A stretch of DNA of 22,160 nt from Ignavibacteria bacterium (GCA_029863735.1 JAOTUT010000005.1:1-22160); one strand, 5' to 3'; shown: positions 1 to 8,657, numbered from the stretch's first letter. Numbers and translations: made by a program. Notes: generated from the letters alone by a model not told the origin.

Positions 1-378
1 GAAAAGAAAACTGATCCTTCCGAAAAAATAATTTTGTTTGCAGACGACGAACCTATGCTCGGTGATCTTCTCGCTGAACTTCTTGAAACAAATGGATATT
101 CAGTAATAAAAGTAACCTCCGGAAAGGAAGCACTTAAAGTTCTTACTGAAGAAATTAAAGTTGATCTTGCGATTATTGATTATAATATGCCTGGATTATC
201 AGGTCTTGAAACAATTGCGGAAATAAGAAAATTAAATTTTGATATCCCGATTATTTTATCATCAGGAAGCATGTGGGCAAATCAGGAATCGGAATTTTTG
301 AAGTATAAAATCAACGGGCAACTGAATAAACCATATGAATTTGAGGCGATGCTGGCTACTATCAGGAAATTCCTTTAA
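1..378 (+). CDS. Receiver (REC) domain protein, 3' end only
   Basis: The frame is open to the left edge, so this is the C-terminal part of a longer protein or a gene starting just outside. The first nine residues read as a charged linker (EKKTDPSEK), followed by a full CheY-like receiver domain. Visible landmarks are the acidic pocket (ADDE), the phosphoacceptor Asp in IIDYNMPG, a Ser in ILSSG where Thr/Ser is expected, and the conserved Lys in LNKPY. There is no output domain after the receiver. A TTG at 34 could be read as a start, but it lies inside the first beta strand and would cut the fold. I therefore favour the C-terminal receiver of a hybrid histidine kinase or a stand-alone receiver that begins upstream. 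The stop codon overlaps the stop of the minus-strand neighbour by 4 bp. Confidence 0.85.
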   Translation, partial: EKKTDPSEKIILFADDEPMLGDLLAELLETNGYSVIKVTSGKEALKVLTEEIKVDLAIIDYNMPGLSGLETIAEIRKLNFDIPIILSSGSMWANQESEFLKYKINGQLNKPYEFEAMLATIRKFL

Positions 379-1049
379 CCTTCCAGTTCATTACTATCCA
401 CGTTAATCATCTTTACATCTTTAGCATAGTCAGACAATTCAGGTTTCGTAATTGAATTTAATTTGTTCAGCACATCGCTGATATCTTTTATTGCAGCATC
501 AATGTACTTAATACGATTTAAAATTGATTCCCTGGTGAATTCTTCTTTTTCAAGCTCATTCTTAATGGCAGCAGATGAAAGACTAAGCAAGGTAAGCGGC
601 TGCTTAATTTTATGATTTGCTGTTACAATCGTGGCAATGTACGTGGTTCGTTTTTCTATTTCCAGAAGCTGTCTGTTAGCCTCAGACAGTTTAAGAGCTG
701 ATTTTACTCTGGCCATCAGCTCAATACGATTAAATGGTTTTTTTATATAATCGAATGCGCCGGCTTCAAGACCCTCTTTAGTATCTTCTACCCCAGCTTT
801 TGCGGTTACAAGAATAATCGGAATGTGCTTTGTCTTTTCATCGTTAACAAGAGTTTTACAAACATCAAGCCCGCTCATATCCGGCATCATTACATCTAAT
901 AAAATAAGATCAGGTAATGTTGAATACGCTTTTTCCGTTCCATCGTTACCGCCGTAAGCTGTAATTACTTCATAACCTTCTTGGATCAATCTGTCCTGTA
1001 GGATAAATATATTTTCAGGAAGATCATCAATAACCAAAATTTTTTTCAT
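375..1049 (-). CDS. Response regulator with C-terminal DHp-like helix pair, no kinase ATPase domain
   Basis: The protein has 224 residues. Residues 1-120 form a canonical receiver: acidic pocket D8/D9, phosphoacceptor D52 in LLDVMMPDMSG, T82 and K104. A helical linker (about 118-138) leads into a segment that resembles a histidine-kinase dimerization domain, with an H-box-like motif NHKIKQPLT carrying H146, and a second long helix to about 198. No N, G1 or G2 box follows, so no HATPase domain is present. The family precedent for a DHp without a working catalytic domain is a phosphotransferase such as Spo0B or ChpT. Whether H146 accepts phosphate here is inference. It starts one base after the hybrid kinase ends, so the two are almost certainly co-transcribed and may exchange phosphate. 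It is the last gene of the pilus-like cluster. Confidence 0.85.
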   Translation of the reverse strand: MKKILVIDDLPENIFILQDRLIQEGYEVITAYGGNDGTEKAYSTLPDLILLDVMMPDMSGLDVCKTLVNDEKTKHIPIILVTAKAGVEDTKEGLEAGAFDYIKKPFNRIELMARVKSALKLSEANRQLLEIEKRTTYIATIVTANHKIKQPLTLLSLSSAAIKNELEKEEFTRESILNRIKYIDAAIKDISDVLNKLNSITKPELSDYAKDVKMINVDSNELEG

Positions 1050-1050
1050 T

Positions 1051-4000
1051 TCATGTTGTCTTTAGTTGAGTGATTAGCTGTTGAATCTTGTACGTAACAA
1101 AAGCAGGATTAACAGGCTTGGGGATGTAATCCGTGAATCCATGCTTTAAAATGATTTCGTTATTCTCTTTCATAGCCTTTGCAGTAACAGCAAAAACAGG
1201 AATATCTGACCACTTATTATTATTTTTAATCTGCTTGATTGTTTTGAAACCATCCATCTCCGGCATGATAATGTCTAATAGTATTAAGTCGGGTATCTTC
1301 ATTTCTAATAATTCAAGGCATTCTTTGCCGTTGTGAGCAATTATTGGATTGCAATTAGCCTCTTGGACTATCTCGGCTAAAGTAAATAAAGTGTTAGGAT
1401 CATCATCAACTATCATAATATCTAATTCAGAATTTTCATCACCGACGAGTTGCACTTCCATCAGATTGCTTTTTTTAATTTCGGTGTTGGGAATAGATTT
1501 TACTTCTGTAGGTAAAGAATGATTTACCAATTTCTGATTTTCAAGCCAATTAAATACAAACTTAAATGCATCTTCAATGTGCACATTAGAATTTAATGTT
1601 ATGGCTTCGAGAATATCGGCAAGTGATTTTTTATCATCATTTCTTAGTTCGCTTTCAGAAGTTATAATTATAGGTATAGACTTCGTCTCAGAATTTGATT
1701 TAAGCAAATATGTAAGTGTTATACCATCAATACCAGAAATAACTAAATCCAATATTACCAGGTCCGAATTTGATTCTTCAATTTTACTTAATGCTTTATC
1801 ACTTTTATTGATATGCTCAACCTTTATCTTATCAGAATTCAAAAGCTGGTTATAATTTTCTAACTCCTGCTCGTTATTGCCGACAACTGTAATTTTTTGA
1901 ATATTCTTTTTAAGGCCTTCCAACTTGAGAATTACTTCAGACAGATATTCAGATGATACAGGTTTCAATAAATAATCAAATATATCTAGTACATAAGCAC
2001 GATTTTCTTCTTCATTAACTGAAACAAGAATTACTGGAATATTTTGTGTGCTATCATTTTGCTTTAATTCCTTTATAATATTCCAGCTATCTCCTCTTTT
2101 TTTGTTAATAATAAGGACTATAGCAAATGGTTGTAGATTTGCAATATTTTGAAAATCAGGAAGGCTGTCTTCTACAATAATTGATTCATAACCCAGAGAA
2201 GAAAGATATTTTAGTGCAGTTGACTTTGATTTGTTTCCCCGATCAATTATAAGAATAGGTTTTTTCCCATTTTTTGTATTTGGAAGAATTCCCACTGGTA
2301 TTTGGTTCTGATCTTTATTAAATGTCTTCACCTGATTGAACGGAATTGAAAAAATAAATGTTGAGCCTTGATTGATTTCGCTCTTTACATCAAGATTTCC
2401 ATCCAAGATTTCAGCCAACTTATTACTTATCGCCAGGCCCAATCCAGTTCCTCCTCGTCTTCTGGATTTAGAACTATTTGACTGCCGGAACTCTTCAAAA
2501 ATCACATCAATCTCTTCTTGAGAAATACCAATGCCAGTATCTATAACTTCAAAATTAAGCATATTGTTTCCAGCTGAAATTCTTAGATCGACTCTTCCTT
2601 CATCAGTGTACTTAACAGCATTTCCCAAAAGATTTATAAGAACCTGGACAACTTTTCCACGATCAGTATTAATAACAGTGCGTGTATCAATTTTTCTTAT
2701 CACTTCATAGCTAATCCTCTTTTCATTTGCCAGCATTGAAATTGAATTAGAAACTTCAGTAATAATTTCTTCGAGGATCACATCTTCGTGCAGAACTTCA
2801 ACTTTACCCGCTTCAATTTTCGATAGATCAAGGATATCATTTATAAGTGCCATCAACCTTTTACCACTGTTCAGAACCACTTCCAGCCTTTCCTTATTGC
2901 GTGGTTCCAGATCAACTTTTTCCAGCATAAGCTCAGTTAGTCCCAGAATTGAATTCATAGGTGTACGAAGCTCATGAGACATATTTGCAAGGAATTTAGA
3001 CTTTGCATCCGTTAATTCAATTGCTCTTTGTCTCTGTTTTTCAAGTTCCTCAGCCTGAACTTTTAATTCACTATGAAGTTGTAATAAAGTTTCATTTTGT
3101 TCTTTTATCTGGACATTTTGCTTTTGGTATTCTTCATTCAGCTCTCTAAGCTCAATGACTAATTTTTCAAGCTGCAATAGAGCTCTGGCGTTGGTAATTC
3201 CAATTGCCAGCTGATCTTTTATTTTTTCCAGGTAATCACGTACTTCTTCCCGCGGCCTGGTTAATGAACCTAATTCTAAAACAGCCATTGACTTATTATT
3301 ATAAACTATCGGCAGAAAGAGCATATATTTAATTTTGATATCAAGCAAGCCTGTTGACACAACCGGAAGATCTTCTTCGTTATAAAGTTCAAGGCTCTGT
3401 TTTGTTTCAAGAACCTTTTTAAAAAAATCCGATATTCCCGGGCGGACTGAATATTCAGTGTTTAAACCATACGAAGAGATAAGCGTAATGTTTTCATCAA
3501 CACTATAAAGACCTCCAATTAAAAAGTCTCCAGTGTCAAGTATTTTCTTCAAGGCAACGTCTGATATTTCTTTAAGTGATGGGTTTTGGTTAATAAGAGT
3601 AATGAATTCAGCATATTCATTTTTTGCTACTTCTTTCTTCTTCAGTTCCTCCAGCATTTTGTTAAATGCCAACCCTAATTTTCCGATTTCGTCCTTACTC
3701 TTAACATCAATTTTATAATCGAATTTTCCGGCATAAGTTAGCTCTGTTGCCTTACTTAATTGAGTTACCTGGTTCCTGAATTTATGAGTGAAGACCATTG
3801 TAAAAATCAGAGAGAGCGCGATACCCACAAATCCAATAATAATAAAAATACTTTGCAGAGTACTTCTTAATTCACCAGCTTCTGCAAACGTTCCAAATAT
3901 TAAATAATAAAGATTGTCCTGACCGACCGCCGTTGTGGGTTTATATATTGTTGCCAAAATATCTTCGGACTCAGTGCCCTGAACGTAAAGTTCAAAATTA

Positions 4001-4593
4001 TTTTTATTCTTAAGGTCATCAACAGCCTGGCTTAATACGTATAAATATTTCTGATTATCCATCTGGTTAGAAAAATCAGTGGGATAACCATTCCAAATTA
4101 GTGCGATATCTGAATTAATTCTCTGTGAAATATCAGTGAGCATTTCATTATTTATGGCTCTTCCATATATATAGTTTTTCCCATTGGGTGCCGAATAATT
4201 CATTATCATCAAATACGGATTATAACTTTTAAATTCCTCGAGGTTGAATTCTTTTTCAGGCAGGATAATATAGTTTTTAGTCAAATGCTTTGAGATTACC
4301 CCATCTTTTTCATTGCCTAATTCAATAATAAAATCAATGTTCTTTAATTGAAGAGATTGCTCATTCCAGAACTTTTCAATGCCCCGGTTATATATTAAAA
4401 TGAAATCATCCTCTGTATCCGATTGAAGATTCCTGTAAACGTAAATAAAATTATTTGCAGATTGCCTTAGATTGCGGGTTTGAGATGAGGTAAGAACGTC
4501 ATATACAATATTGTAAAAAACAATAAAGGAACTGCCTAGTATTAGTACTACAATCAGAAAATTGATTAACAATATTCTCAGGCTAATCTTCAT
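1051..4593 (-). CDS. Hybrid sensor histidine kinase (TM sensor-HAMP-GAF-HisKA-HATPase-three REC)
   Basis: This 1180-residue membrane kinase has a TM helix at about 7-29 and an extracytoplasmic sensor at about 31-245 that I cannot assign. A second TM lies at about 247-269, HAMP at about 270-322, a GAF-like domain at 328-470, and a Glu/Lys/Gln-rich coiled coil at 472-530. HisKA carries H540 in the motif SHELRTPMNS. HATPase runs over about 640-752, with N654/N658, G1 box DTGIGI (685-690) and G2 box GGTGLGLAIS (714-723). Three receiver folds follow. The first (778-895) has Ile828 at the phosphoacceptor position. The second (900-1015) keeps D949 but lacks the acidic pocket and the conserved Lys. 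The third (1057-1175) is intact: D1063/D1064, D1107, T1137 and K1159. It sits between a stand-alone receiver and the REC-DHp protein, directly downstream of the pilus-like genes. The signal it senses is unknown. Confidence 0.95.
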   Translation of the reverse strand: MKISLRILLINFLIVVLILGSSFIVFYNIVYDVLTSSQTRNLRQSANNFIYVYRNLQSDTEDDFILIYNRGIEKFWNEQSLQLKNIDFIIELGNEKDGVISKHLTKNYIILPEKEFNLEEFKSYNPYLMIMNYSAPNGKNYIYGRAINNEMLTDISQRINSDIALIWNGYPTDFSNQMDNQKYLYVLSQAVDDLKNKNNFELYVQGTESEDILATIYKPTTAVGQDNLYYLIFGTFAEAGELRSTLQSIFIIIGFVGIALSLIFTMVFTHKFRNQVTQLSKATELTYAGKFDYKIDVKSKDEIGKLGLAFNKMLEELKKKEVAKNEYAEFITLINQNPSLKEISDVALKKILDTGDFLIGGLYSVDENITLISSYGLNTEYSVRPGISDFFKKVLETKQSLELYNEEDLPVVSTGLLDIKIKYMLFLPIVYNNKSMAVLELGSLTRPREEVRDYLEKIKDQLAIGITNARALLQLEKLVIELRELNEEYQKQNVQIKEQNETLLQLHSELKVQAEELEKQRQRAIELTDAKSKFLANMSHELRTPMNSILGLTELMLEKVDLEPRNKERLEVVLNSGKRLMALINDILDLSKIEAGKVEVLHEDVILEEIITEVSNSISMLANEKRISYEVIRKIDTRTVINTDRGKVVQVLINLLGNAVKYTDEGRVDLRISAGNNMLNFEVIDTGIGISQEEIDVIFEEFRQSNSSKSRRRGGTGLGLAISNKLAEILDGNLDVKSEINQGSTFIFSIPFNQVKTFNKDQNQIPVGILPNTKNGKKPILIIDRGNKSKSTALKYLSSLGYESIIVEDSLPDFQNIANLQPFAIVLIINKKRGDSWNIIKELKQNDSTQNIPVILVSVNEEENRAYVLDIFDYLLKPVSSEYLSEVILKLEGLKKNIQKITVVGNNEQELENYNQLLNSDKIKVEHINKSDKALSKIEESNSDLVILDLVISGIDGITLTYLLKSNSETKSIPIIITSESELRNDDKKSLADILEAITLNSNVHIEDAFKFVFNWLENQKLVNHSLPTEVKSIPNTEIKKSNLMEVQLVGDENSELDIMIVDDDPNTLFTLAEIVQEANCNPIIAHNGKECLELLEMKIPDLILLDIIMPEMDGFKTIKQIKNNNKWSDIPVFAVTAKAMKENNEIILKHGFTDYIPKPVNPAFVTYKIQQLITQLKTT

Positions 4594-4612
4594 TTATATT
4601 ACTTTAAAGGAA

Positions 4613-4981
4613 TTAATTATTCTTTTGAATTACTCTTCTAATAGAAGCAAGAAGTTTGCCAAAATCATAGGGCTTAATAATAAAATCTGAAGCACCTAAT
4701 CTTGCAGACTCTATGGCACTTTTTACGTCTGAGTGGGCAGTTAAAATTATTACTTTGGGCTTGATGCCCGGATAAGTATTGATTTCGTGCTGAATTTGAA
4801 ATCCATCTTTCCCGGGCATATTAAGGTCAAGGAGAATGAGATCGGTTTCTTTATCTTTTAGGAATTCTGATACATTTTCACTGTTTATTAAACAAAACGT
4901 TTTATATCCAGCGTCATTTAATTCTTCCGAAAGAAAATTGCACAGATTAATATCATCGTCAACAATTAGAATTGATTCCAT
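4613..4981 (-). CDS. Single-domain response regulator (CheY/NtrC-type receiver)
   Basis: The 122 residues make up one complete receiver and nothing else. The acidic pocket is VDDD (D8-D10), the phosphoacceptor is D52 in LLDLNMPGKDG, and T81 and K103 complete the active site. The helix after T81 (TAHSDVKSAIESARLGASDF) resembles receivers of NtrC-family regulators, but no AAA+ or DNA-binding domain is attached. It starts two bases after the secretin gene stops, so it is translated from the same mRNA. A role as diffusible phosphate carrier between the downstream hybrid kinase and the pilus machine, or as a CheY-like effector on one of the motor ATPases, fits the context. That role is inferred from position only. 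Confidence 0.92.
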   Translation of the reverse strand: MESILIVDDDINLCNFLSEELNDAGYKTFCLINSENVSEFLKDKETDLILLDLNMPGKDGFQIQHEINTYPGIKPKVIILTAHSDVKSAIESARLGASDFIIKPYDFGKLLASIRRVIQKNN

Positions 4982-4983
4982 TG

Positions 4984-6228
4984 TTAAGGTGTCTTGGCAT
5001 CGTCGCCTTCATTGAATTCATAGTACTTCATACGGTTTTTTCCAGCATCCAATTCTCTGCTTAATACATTTTCCCATTGTGGATTTTCAAGTCTCTCCTG
5101 AAGCGTAGGAATTAGTTCCATCTTTAACAATATAACAAGCTCTTTTTTCCGAACTATAGTCTGATCGTAGCCAGTTAAGTACCTAATACCAAATACCCAC
5201 CACGGAAGATCCATTAAGAATGGAATGCCAACACGTGTAACAACTTCTTCATTGAGGAACAAACCACCGATAGCAGTTTCTTCTCCATTAAGCATTAGAA
5301 CCTGTGTGGACGCTGTTGTCTTTCTAATTTCTGTCTGTAACTCACTTGTTGAGAATGAACTTCGTTCAACACCTATATCCAATAGTGCGTACTCTAAATC
5401 ATCTTCTTTATGAATATAGGGAGTAACTATGATTATAGTTCCTGTTGGGAAGAATTGTTCAGTAGTATTTCCTGCAAAATCTCTTGTTTTAACTGAAAAA
5501 TCTATACCAACCTGAATCTTTCCCTCTGTTCTATCTCGAACAGTTATACTTGGATTCGAAATAACATTTCCAATACCTGTTTCATCAAAAAACTTAAAGA
5601 TAGCCGTGGCTTGTCCAAAAAAGTCGCCCACCTGAAAGTTGGAGGTGACACCAAGTTTAAATTCAGGCTGAAGACCTTGCGATTGTTGTTGTCCTCCTGA
5701 TGATTGATCTGTCTCAGTTTCTCCTCTGAGGTTTCCGGCAATGTTTGTTTGGCTTCCTGACAATAAAAATCTCCAATCAAAGCCTATCTCCCTGGCTTTG
5801 ACAACGTCTATTTCACAAAACAGAGCCGATATTTTTACCTCACGTTGTGTTAGTGGGGCATATGTATCAGGATCCCGATTTGCATCTTTATCAGATTTAG
5901 ATCGGACTATAATTACATCCTCTTTCATTTCGTATTCGAAGCCAGCAAAATTTACAATCATGAGAAGCGCCTTATCGAAAGGCATATTGACTACTTCAAT
6001 ACCTATTGGCTCCTTCTTTTGAACTGTTGAAACTATCCTTCTTCCAGAAACACTTTCACTTACTTTGCTTAGCAATTCTATTGCCTGATCAAAGGGAAGC
6101 GTTTCGGACATTGTCACTAGCTCGTCAGGATTCTGATAAGTTTTGAATCTTTTTTCCCAATATTGCTGGGCTGTTACCTGAAGAACGATGAAAAGAGATA
6201 AAACGAAATAGATTATTATGTTTTTCAT
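4984..6228 (-). CDS. Short secretin (PilQ/GspD family outer-membrane channel)
   Basis: This protein should form the outer-membrane gate of a type IV pilus or type II secretion machine. The N-terminus is a Sec signal peptide with likely cleavage after VTA at residue 20. Residues about 40-110 look like one small STN/N-type domain (PFDKALLMIVNFAGFEYEM). The secretin core covers about 130-372, with recognisable stretches VKISALFCEIDVVKAREIGF, NVISNPSITVRD, LNGEETAIGGLF and the late signature VGIPFLMDLPWW followed by KKELVILLK. At 414 residues it is much shorter than typical PilQ or GspD (roughly 600-750), with no room for a run of N1-type repeats. A Gln/Gly/Ser-rich stretch at 173-187 sits inside the core. 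It lies downstream of the PilO-PilP-like gene, matching the usual pilMNOPQ order. The symbol pilQ is plausible but not proven. Confidence 0.88.
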   Translation of the reverse strand: MKNIIIYFVLSLFIVLQVTAQQYWEKRFKTYQNPDELVTMSETLPFDQAIELLSKVSESVSGRRIVSTVQKKEPIGIEVVNMPFDKALLMIVNFAGFEYEMKEDVIIVRSKSDKDANRDPDTYAPLTQREVKISALFCEIDVVKAREIGFDWRFLLSGSQTNIAGNLRGETETDQSSGGQQQSQGLQPEFKLGVTSNFQVGDFFGQATAIFKFFDETGIGNVISNPSITVRDRTEGKIQVGIDFSVKTRDFAGNTTEQFFPTGTIIIVTPYIHKEDDLEYALLDIGVERSSFSTSELQTEIRKTTASTQVLMLNGEETAIGGLFLNEEVVTRVGIPFLMDLPWWVFGIRYLTGYDQTIVRKKELVILLKMELIPTLQERLENPQWENVLSRELDAGKNRMKYYEFNEGDDAKTP

Positions 6229-6241
6229 GATTATACTCTTA

Positions 6242-7120
6242 TTATTTACTTAAATTTCTGTCTAATTGCAGTGTTACTTGTTCTATAATACCACCCTTGT
6301 TAAGGATGAAGCCAACTGTATTATTGTCATAATCAATTTTGGTAAGGTATCCTAAGTAAACCTGTTCACCTTCCCAAACTAAATAAGTATTACCCTTGTT
6401 ATCAGCAACAAATGCACCTTCAGGAATTAACGCAAGTAATCTGGCTCCCTGAACGTCAAGTAAGTTATCAACGTTTGGAGGAATCTCATTTCTTATGAGA
6501 GGATAGAAGGCATCATAAATTGGGCCGGTAACAAGATTGTTTTCAACAAACTCAGCCGGTGCAAATCTGCTATCTGAAGAAAAATAAATCTGTGCAACAA
6601 GTTCAAAGTTTACAAGGAACAGAGGAATTTCATCATCCGTTTTAACCAGGTTGGAAAAAGAAAGTTTCCAGATTTTTTTGAGCTCCTTGCTTTGTTCGAT
6701 AGCATAGATCATTTTATAAACATCATTGTAATTTCCACCGCCTGAAATCTTGTATTCGTGGAAGAAAAACTCCTTGTCAGGTGCCTGCCTCAGATACTCA
6801 AGATTAACAGTGGTTTCCTTCGGGAAATCAGCAACAATTCTGTTAATGAAGTTATAGAACTTAATTGAGGAAACGTTCTGAGGTATATTAAACTTCCGGT
6901 TGGCAAGGATTGAATCTAACTCGGCTGATCTTTTTTCAAGGCCCAGATACCGGTTGTTCAATTCTTCCGGATCATAAACATTTTTGCTTAGTTCAGCCAG
7001 TTTTTCTTGTCTTTCTGATAAATCCCCCTGCTGAACAACGAAAATATAAATACCGCCAGCAACAAGGATAATTATCAGTAGTGCAAGAACACTAAGAGTG
7101 CTAATCAATTTCTTATTCAT
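6242..7120 (-). CDS. PilO-like inner-membrane protein with PilP-like C-terminal domain
   Basis: The 292-residue protein has a short cytoplasmic start, one TM helix (about 6-29), a coiled coil (about 32-76) and an alpha/beta domain (about 85-182) typical of PilO/GspM alignment proteins. After a proline-containing linker comes a beta-rich domain (about 200-288) with the pattern NLLDVQGARLLALIPEGAFV, then NKGNTYLV and LGYLTKI. This resembles the beta-sandwich domain of PilP and the HR domain of GspC, which bind the secretin. PilP is usually a separate lipoprotein, and no lipobox is present here. The gene overlaps the PilM-PilN fusion by 8 bp and ends 13 bp before the secretin, so it lies exactly where pilO and pilP are expected. 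The PilO part is fairly secure. The PilP assignment rests on pattern and position. Confidence 0.75.
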   Translation of the reverse strand: MNKKLISTLSVLALLIIILVAGGIYIFVVQQGDLSERQEKLAELSKNVYDPEELNNRYLGLEKRSAELDSILANRKFNIPQNVSSIKFYNFINRIVADFPKETTVNLEYLRQAPDKEFFFHEYKISGGGNYNDVYKMIYAIEQSKELKKIWKLSFSNLVKTDDEIPLFLVNFELVAQIYFSSDSRFAPAEFVENNLVTGPIYDAFYPLIRNEIPPNVDNLLDVQGARLLALIPEGAFVADNKGNTYLVWEGEQVYLGYLTKIDYDNNTVGFILNKGGIIEQVTLQLDRNLSK

Positions 7121-8657
7121 TTTGATACTTCTGATTTGAAATGTTAAAATTTAAATTGAACCTGTATGCACTCCTTTCCCTTAACTCTTCGTATAGCATA
7201 CTTTGAAGCACCGCGTTATTGAATGAATATGCAAAATCTGTAAGTGTACTCCGTGTTAGAGAGTATCCTTCAGCCGTAACCAGGTTACCCTCATTACCCA
7301 ACTTTGATATCCACATATTATTATTGCTTTGACAAAATCCTGAGACCTGCTTTAATAAGTTGTTCCAAACTTCTGTGCCCGCAGCAGCAGAGTCTAAAAT
7401 AGCCTGCGTTTGACCGAAGCTACTAATTTTCCCTTCCAGGTTGGCTATCTTAACTAATACCTCCTGGTTTTGTCTCATAAGAATTGTTTTTGCTTCTATC
7501 TCTTTATCTAGTTCAGCCATTGCCTTGTTATTATTGAGTGTTTTTTGAGTGATAAAGAATGCCGCTACAAATAAAAGCGGTAACAAAGCATATCCATGCC
7601 AGGAAAACTGAAAGATTTTTTGTTCTTCTTTTATATACTTTGGAAGTATGTGTATTCCGTGATGCTCTTTATTTAGCTCATCAAAATAATCTACAGCTAT
7701 TGCTACAGGAATACTGAAAGTAGAAAATTTTTCTTTTGCTTCGTCATCAAGAGCAGATAAATCAAGATCATCAAATTCAAGCCGGCTTACATTTGCTTCG
7801 GGGAAGGTTCCATAAAATGATAATATAATATTTTCCGAATCATCTTCTCCACAAACAATTATATTATCGAGAGAAGATATTCCACCGTTTTCCATCTCCA
7901 GTAATATTTTAGAGAAATAAACATCGTATGTGTGAAGATTCTGGGTTCCTATATCAAGCGTGGTTCCAATGTGTTTAATTCTTCTTCCCTGCAAGAAAAT
8001 TAGTTTGCTGTATTCTTTTCCGATATAAACAATCAAAGAATGATCATCCGGAAAGAATTTTTTCCTTTTGGCAACATAATAAGCGAGAGAGAGATCTGAA
8101 CTTTTTATGGTGGGAATATTGTAACTTCTTTTACCCTTTTGCCTTGCAAGTGAATTGATCATGCTTGCACAAGGAATGTTTTCAGTTACGAAAACGGCAA
8201 GCAAAGCTTTATCAGAAAGCTCGACATAATCAATACCGCTCTTATCAACTAAGATATTTTTAGAGTCTAAAATGTCATTGATTATAGCCTGTTTGAGCTT
8301 TGCAGGATTTTGATGTCTCTCACCTTCATAAAGATGATAATAAATATTTGGTTCAGTTAGAGCAGGCAGAAAAAGGTGCTTGCTTAAATTGAATCCACTT
8401 AGCGTTGCACTAAGCTCAGTCATTCCTGATAAATCCAGGTCTCCTTTAGAAGATATAGATTCATCCATTCCTTCTAATTCAAGAGATTCTTCTTCCACGC
8501 TAAATCCACCACCAGGACTATCCAAATTGGTAGAAGATTTTGAATGACTGATTGAAGCTGTCTTCAGAACTGCAGGCTTACCGGTTGCTGAGTCCTTACT
8601 AATAACAGCCACCTTAATGTCATTGCTTTCACAATATATTGAAATTAATGGTTTCAT
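7113..8657 (-). CDS. PilM-PilN fusion (GspL-like architecture)
   Basis: The 514 residues combine a cytoplasmic actin-like domain with a membrane-anchored periplasmic domain. Residues 1-345 resemble PilM/GspL, with the second phosphate-binding-like segment LIVYIGKEYSKLIFLQGRRI followed by TTLDIG. The first phosphate loop is degenerate: Y8 and E10 stand where the family has Asp and Gly, so nucleotide binding is doubtful. An acidic, Ser-rich insertion at about 40-80 is unusual. A single TM (about 354-371) is followed by a coiled coil (about 375-412) and a PilN-like alpha/beta domain (about 425-508). PilM and PilN are normally separate genes of about 350 and 190 residues, and the sum of their lengths matches this protein. 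The ATG overlaps the PilT-like stop in an ATGA arrangement, which suggests translational coupling. Confidence 0.82.
   Translation of the reverse strand: MKPLISIYCESNDIKVAVISKDSATGKPAVLKTASISHSKSSTNLDSPGGGFSVEEESLELEGMDESISSKGDLDLSGMTELSATLSGFNLSKHLFLPALTEPNIYYHLYEGERHQNPAKLKQAIINDILDSKNILVDKSGIDYVELSDKALLAVFVTENIPCASMINSLARQKGKRSYNIPTIKSSDLSLAYYVAKRKKFFPDDHSLIVYIGKEYSKLIFLQGRRIKHIGTTLDIGTQNLHTYDVYFSKILLEMENGGISSLDNIIVCGEDDSENIILSFYGTFPEANVSRLEFDDLDLSALDDEAKEKFSTFSIPVAIAVDYFDELNKEHHGIHILPKYIKEEQKIFQFSWHGYALLPLLFVAAFFITQKTLNNNKAMAELDKEIEAKTILMRQNQEVLVKIANLEGKISSFGQTQAILDSAAAGTEVWNNLLKQVSGFCQSNNNMWISKLGNEGNLVTAEGYSLTRSTLTDFAYSFNNAVLQSMLYEELRERSAYRFNLNFNISNQKYQNE

Noticed and set aside
34..378. 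Independent small receiver gene starting at TTG 34
   Set aside because: The frame continues to the window edge and the TTG lies inside the first beta strand of the fold, so a start further upstream is more likely.
1133..1855. Open frames on the plus strand inside the hybrid kinase gene
   Set aside because: They are antisense to well-supported REC domains, have no family features and no ribosome sites.
5544..5780. Minus-strand frame overlapping the secretin in another phase
   Set aside because: It lies wholly inside the secretin core, whose own frame shows clear family motifs.
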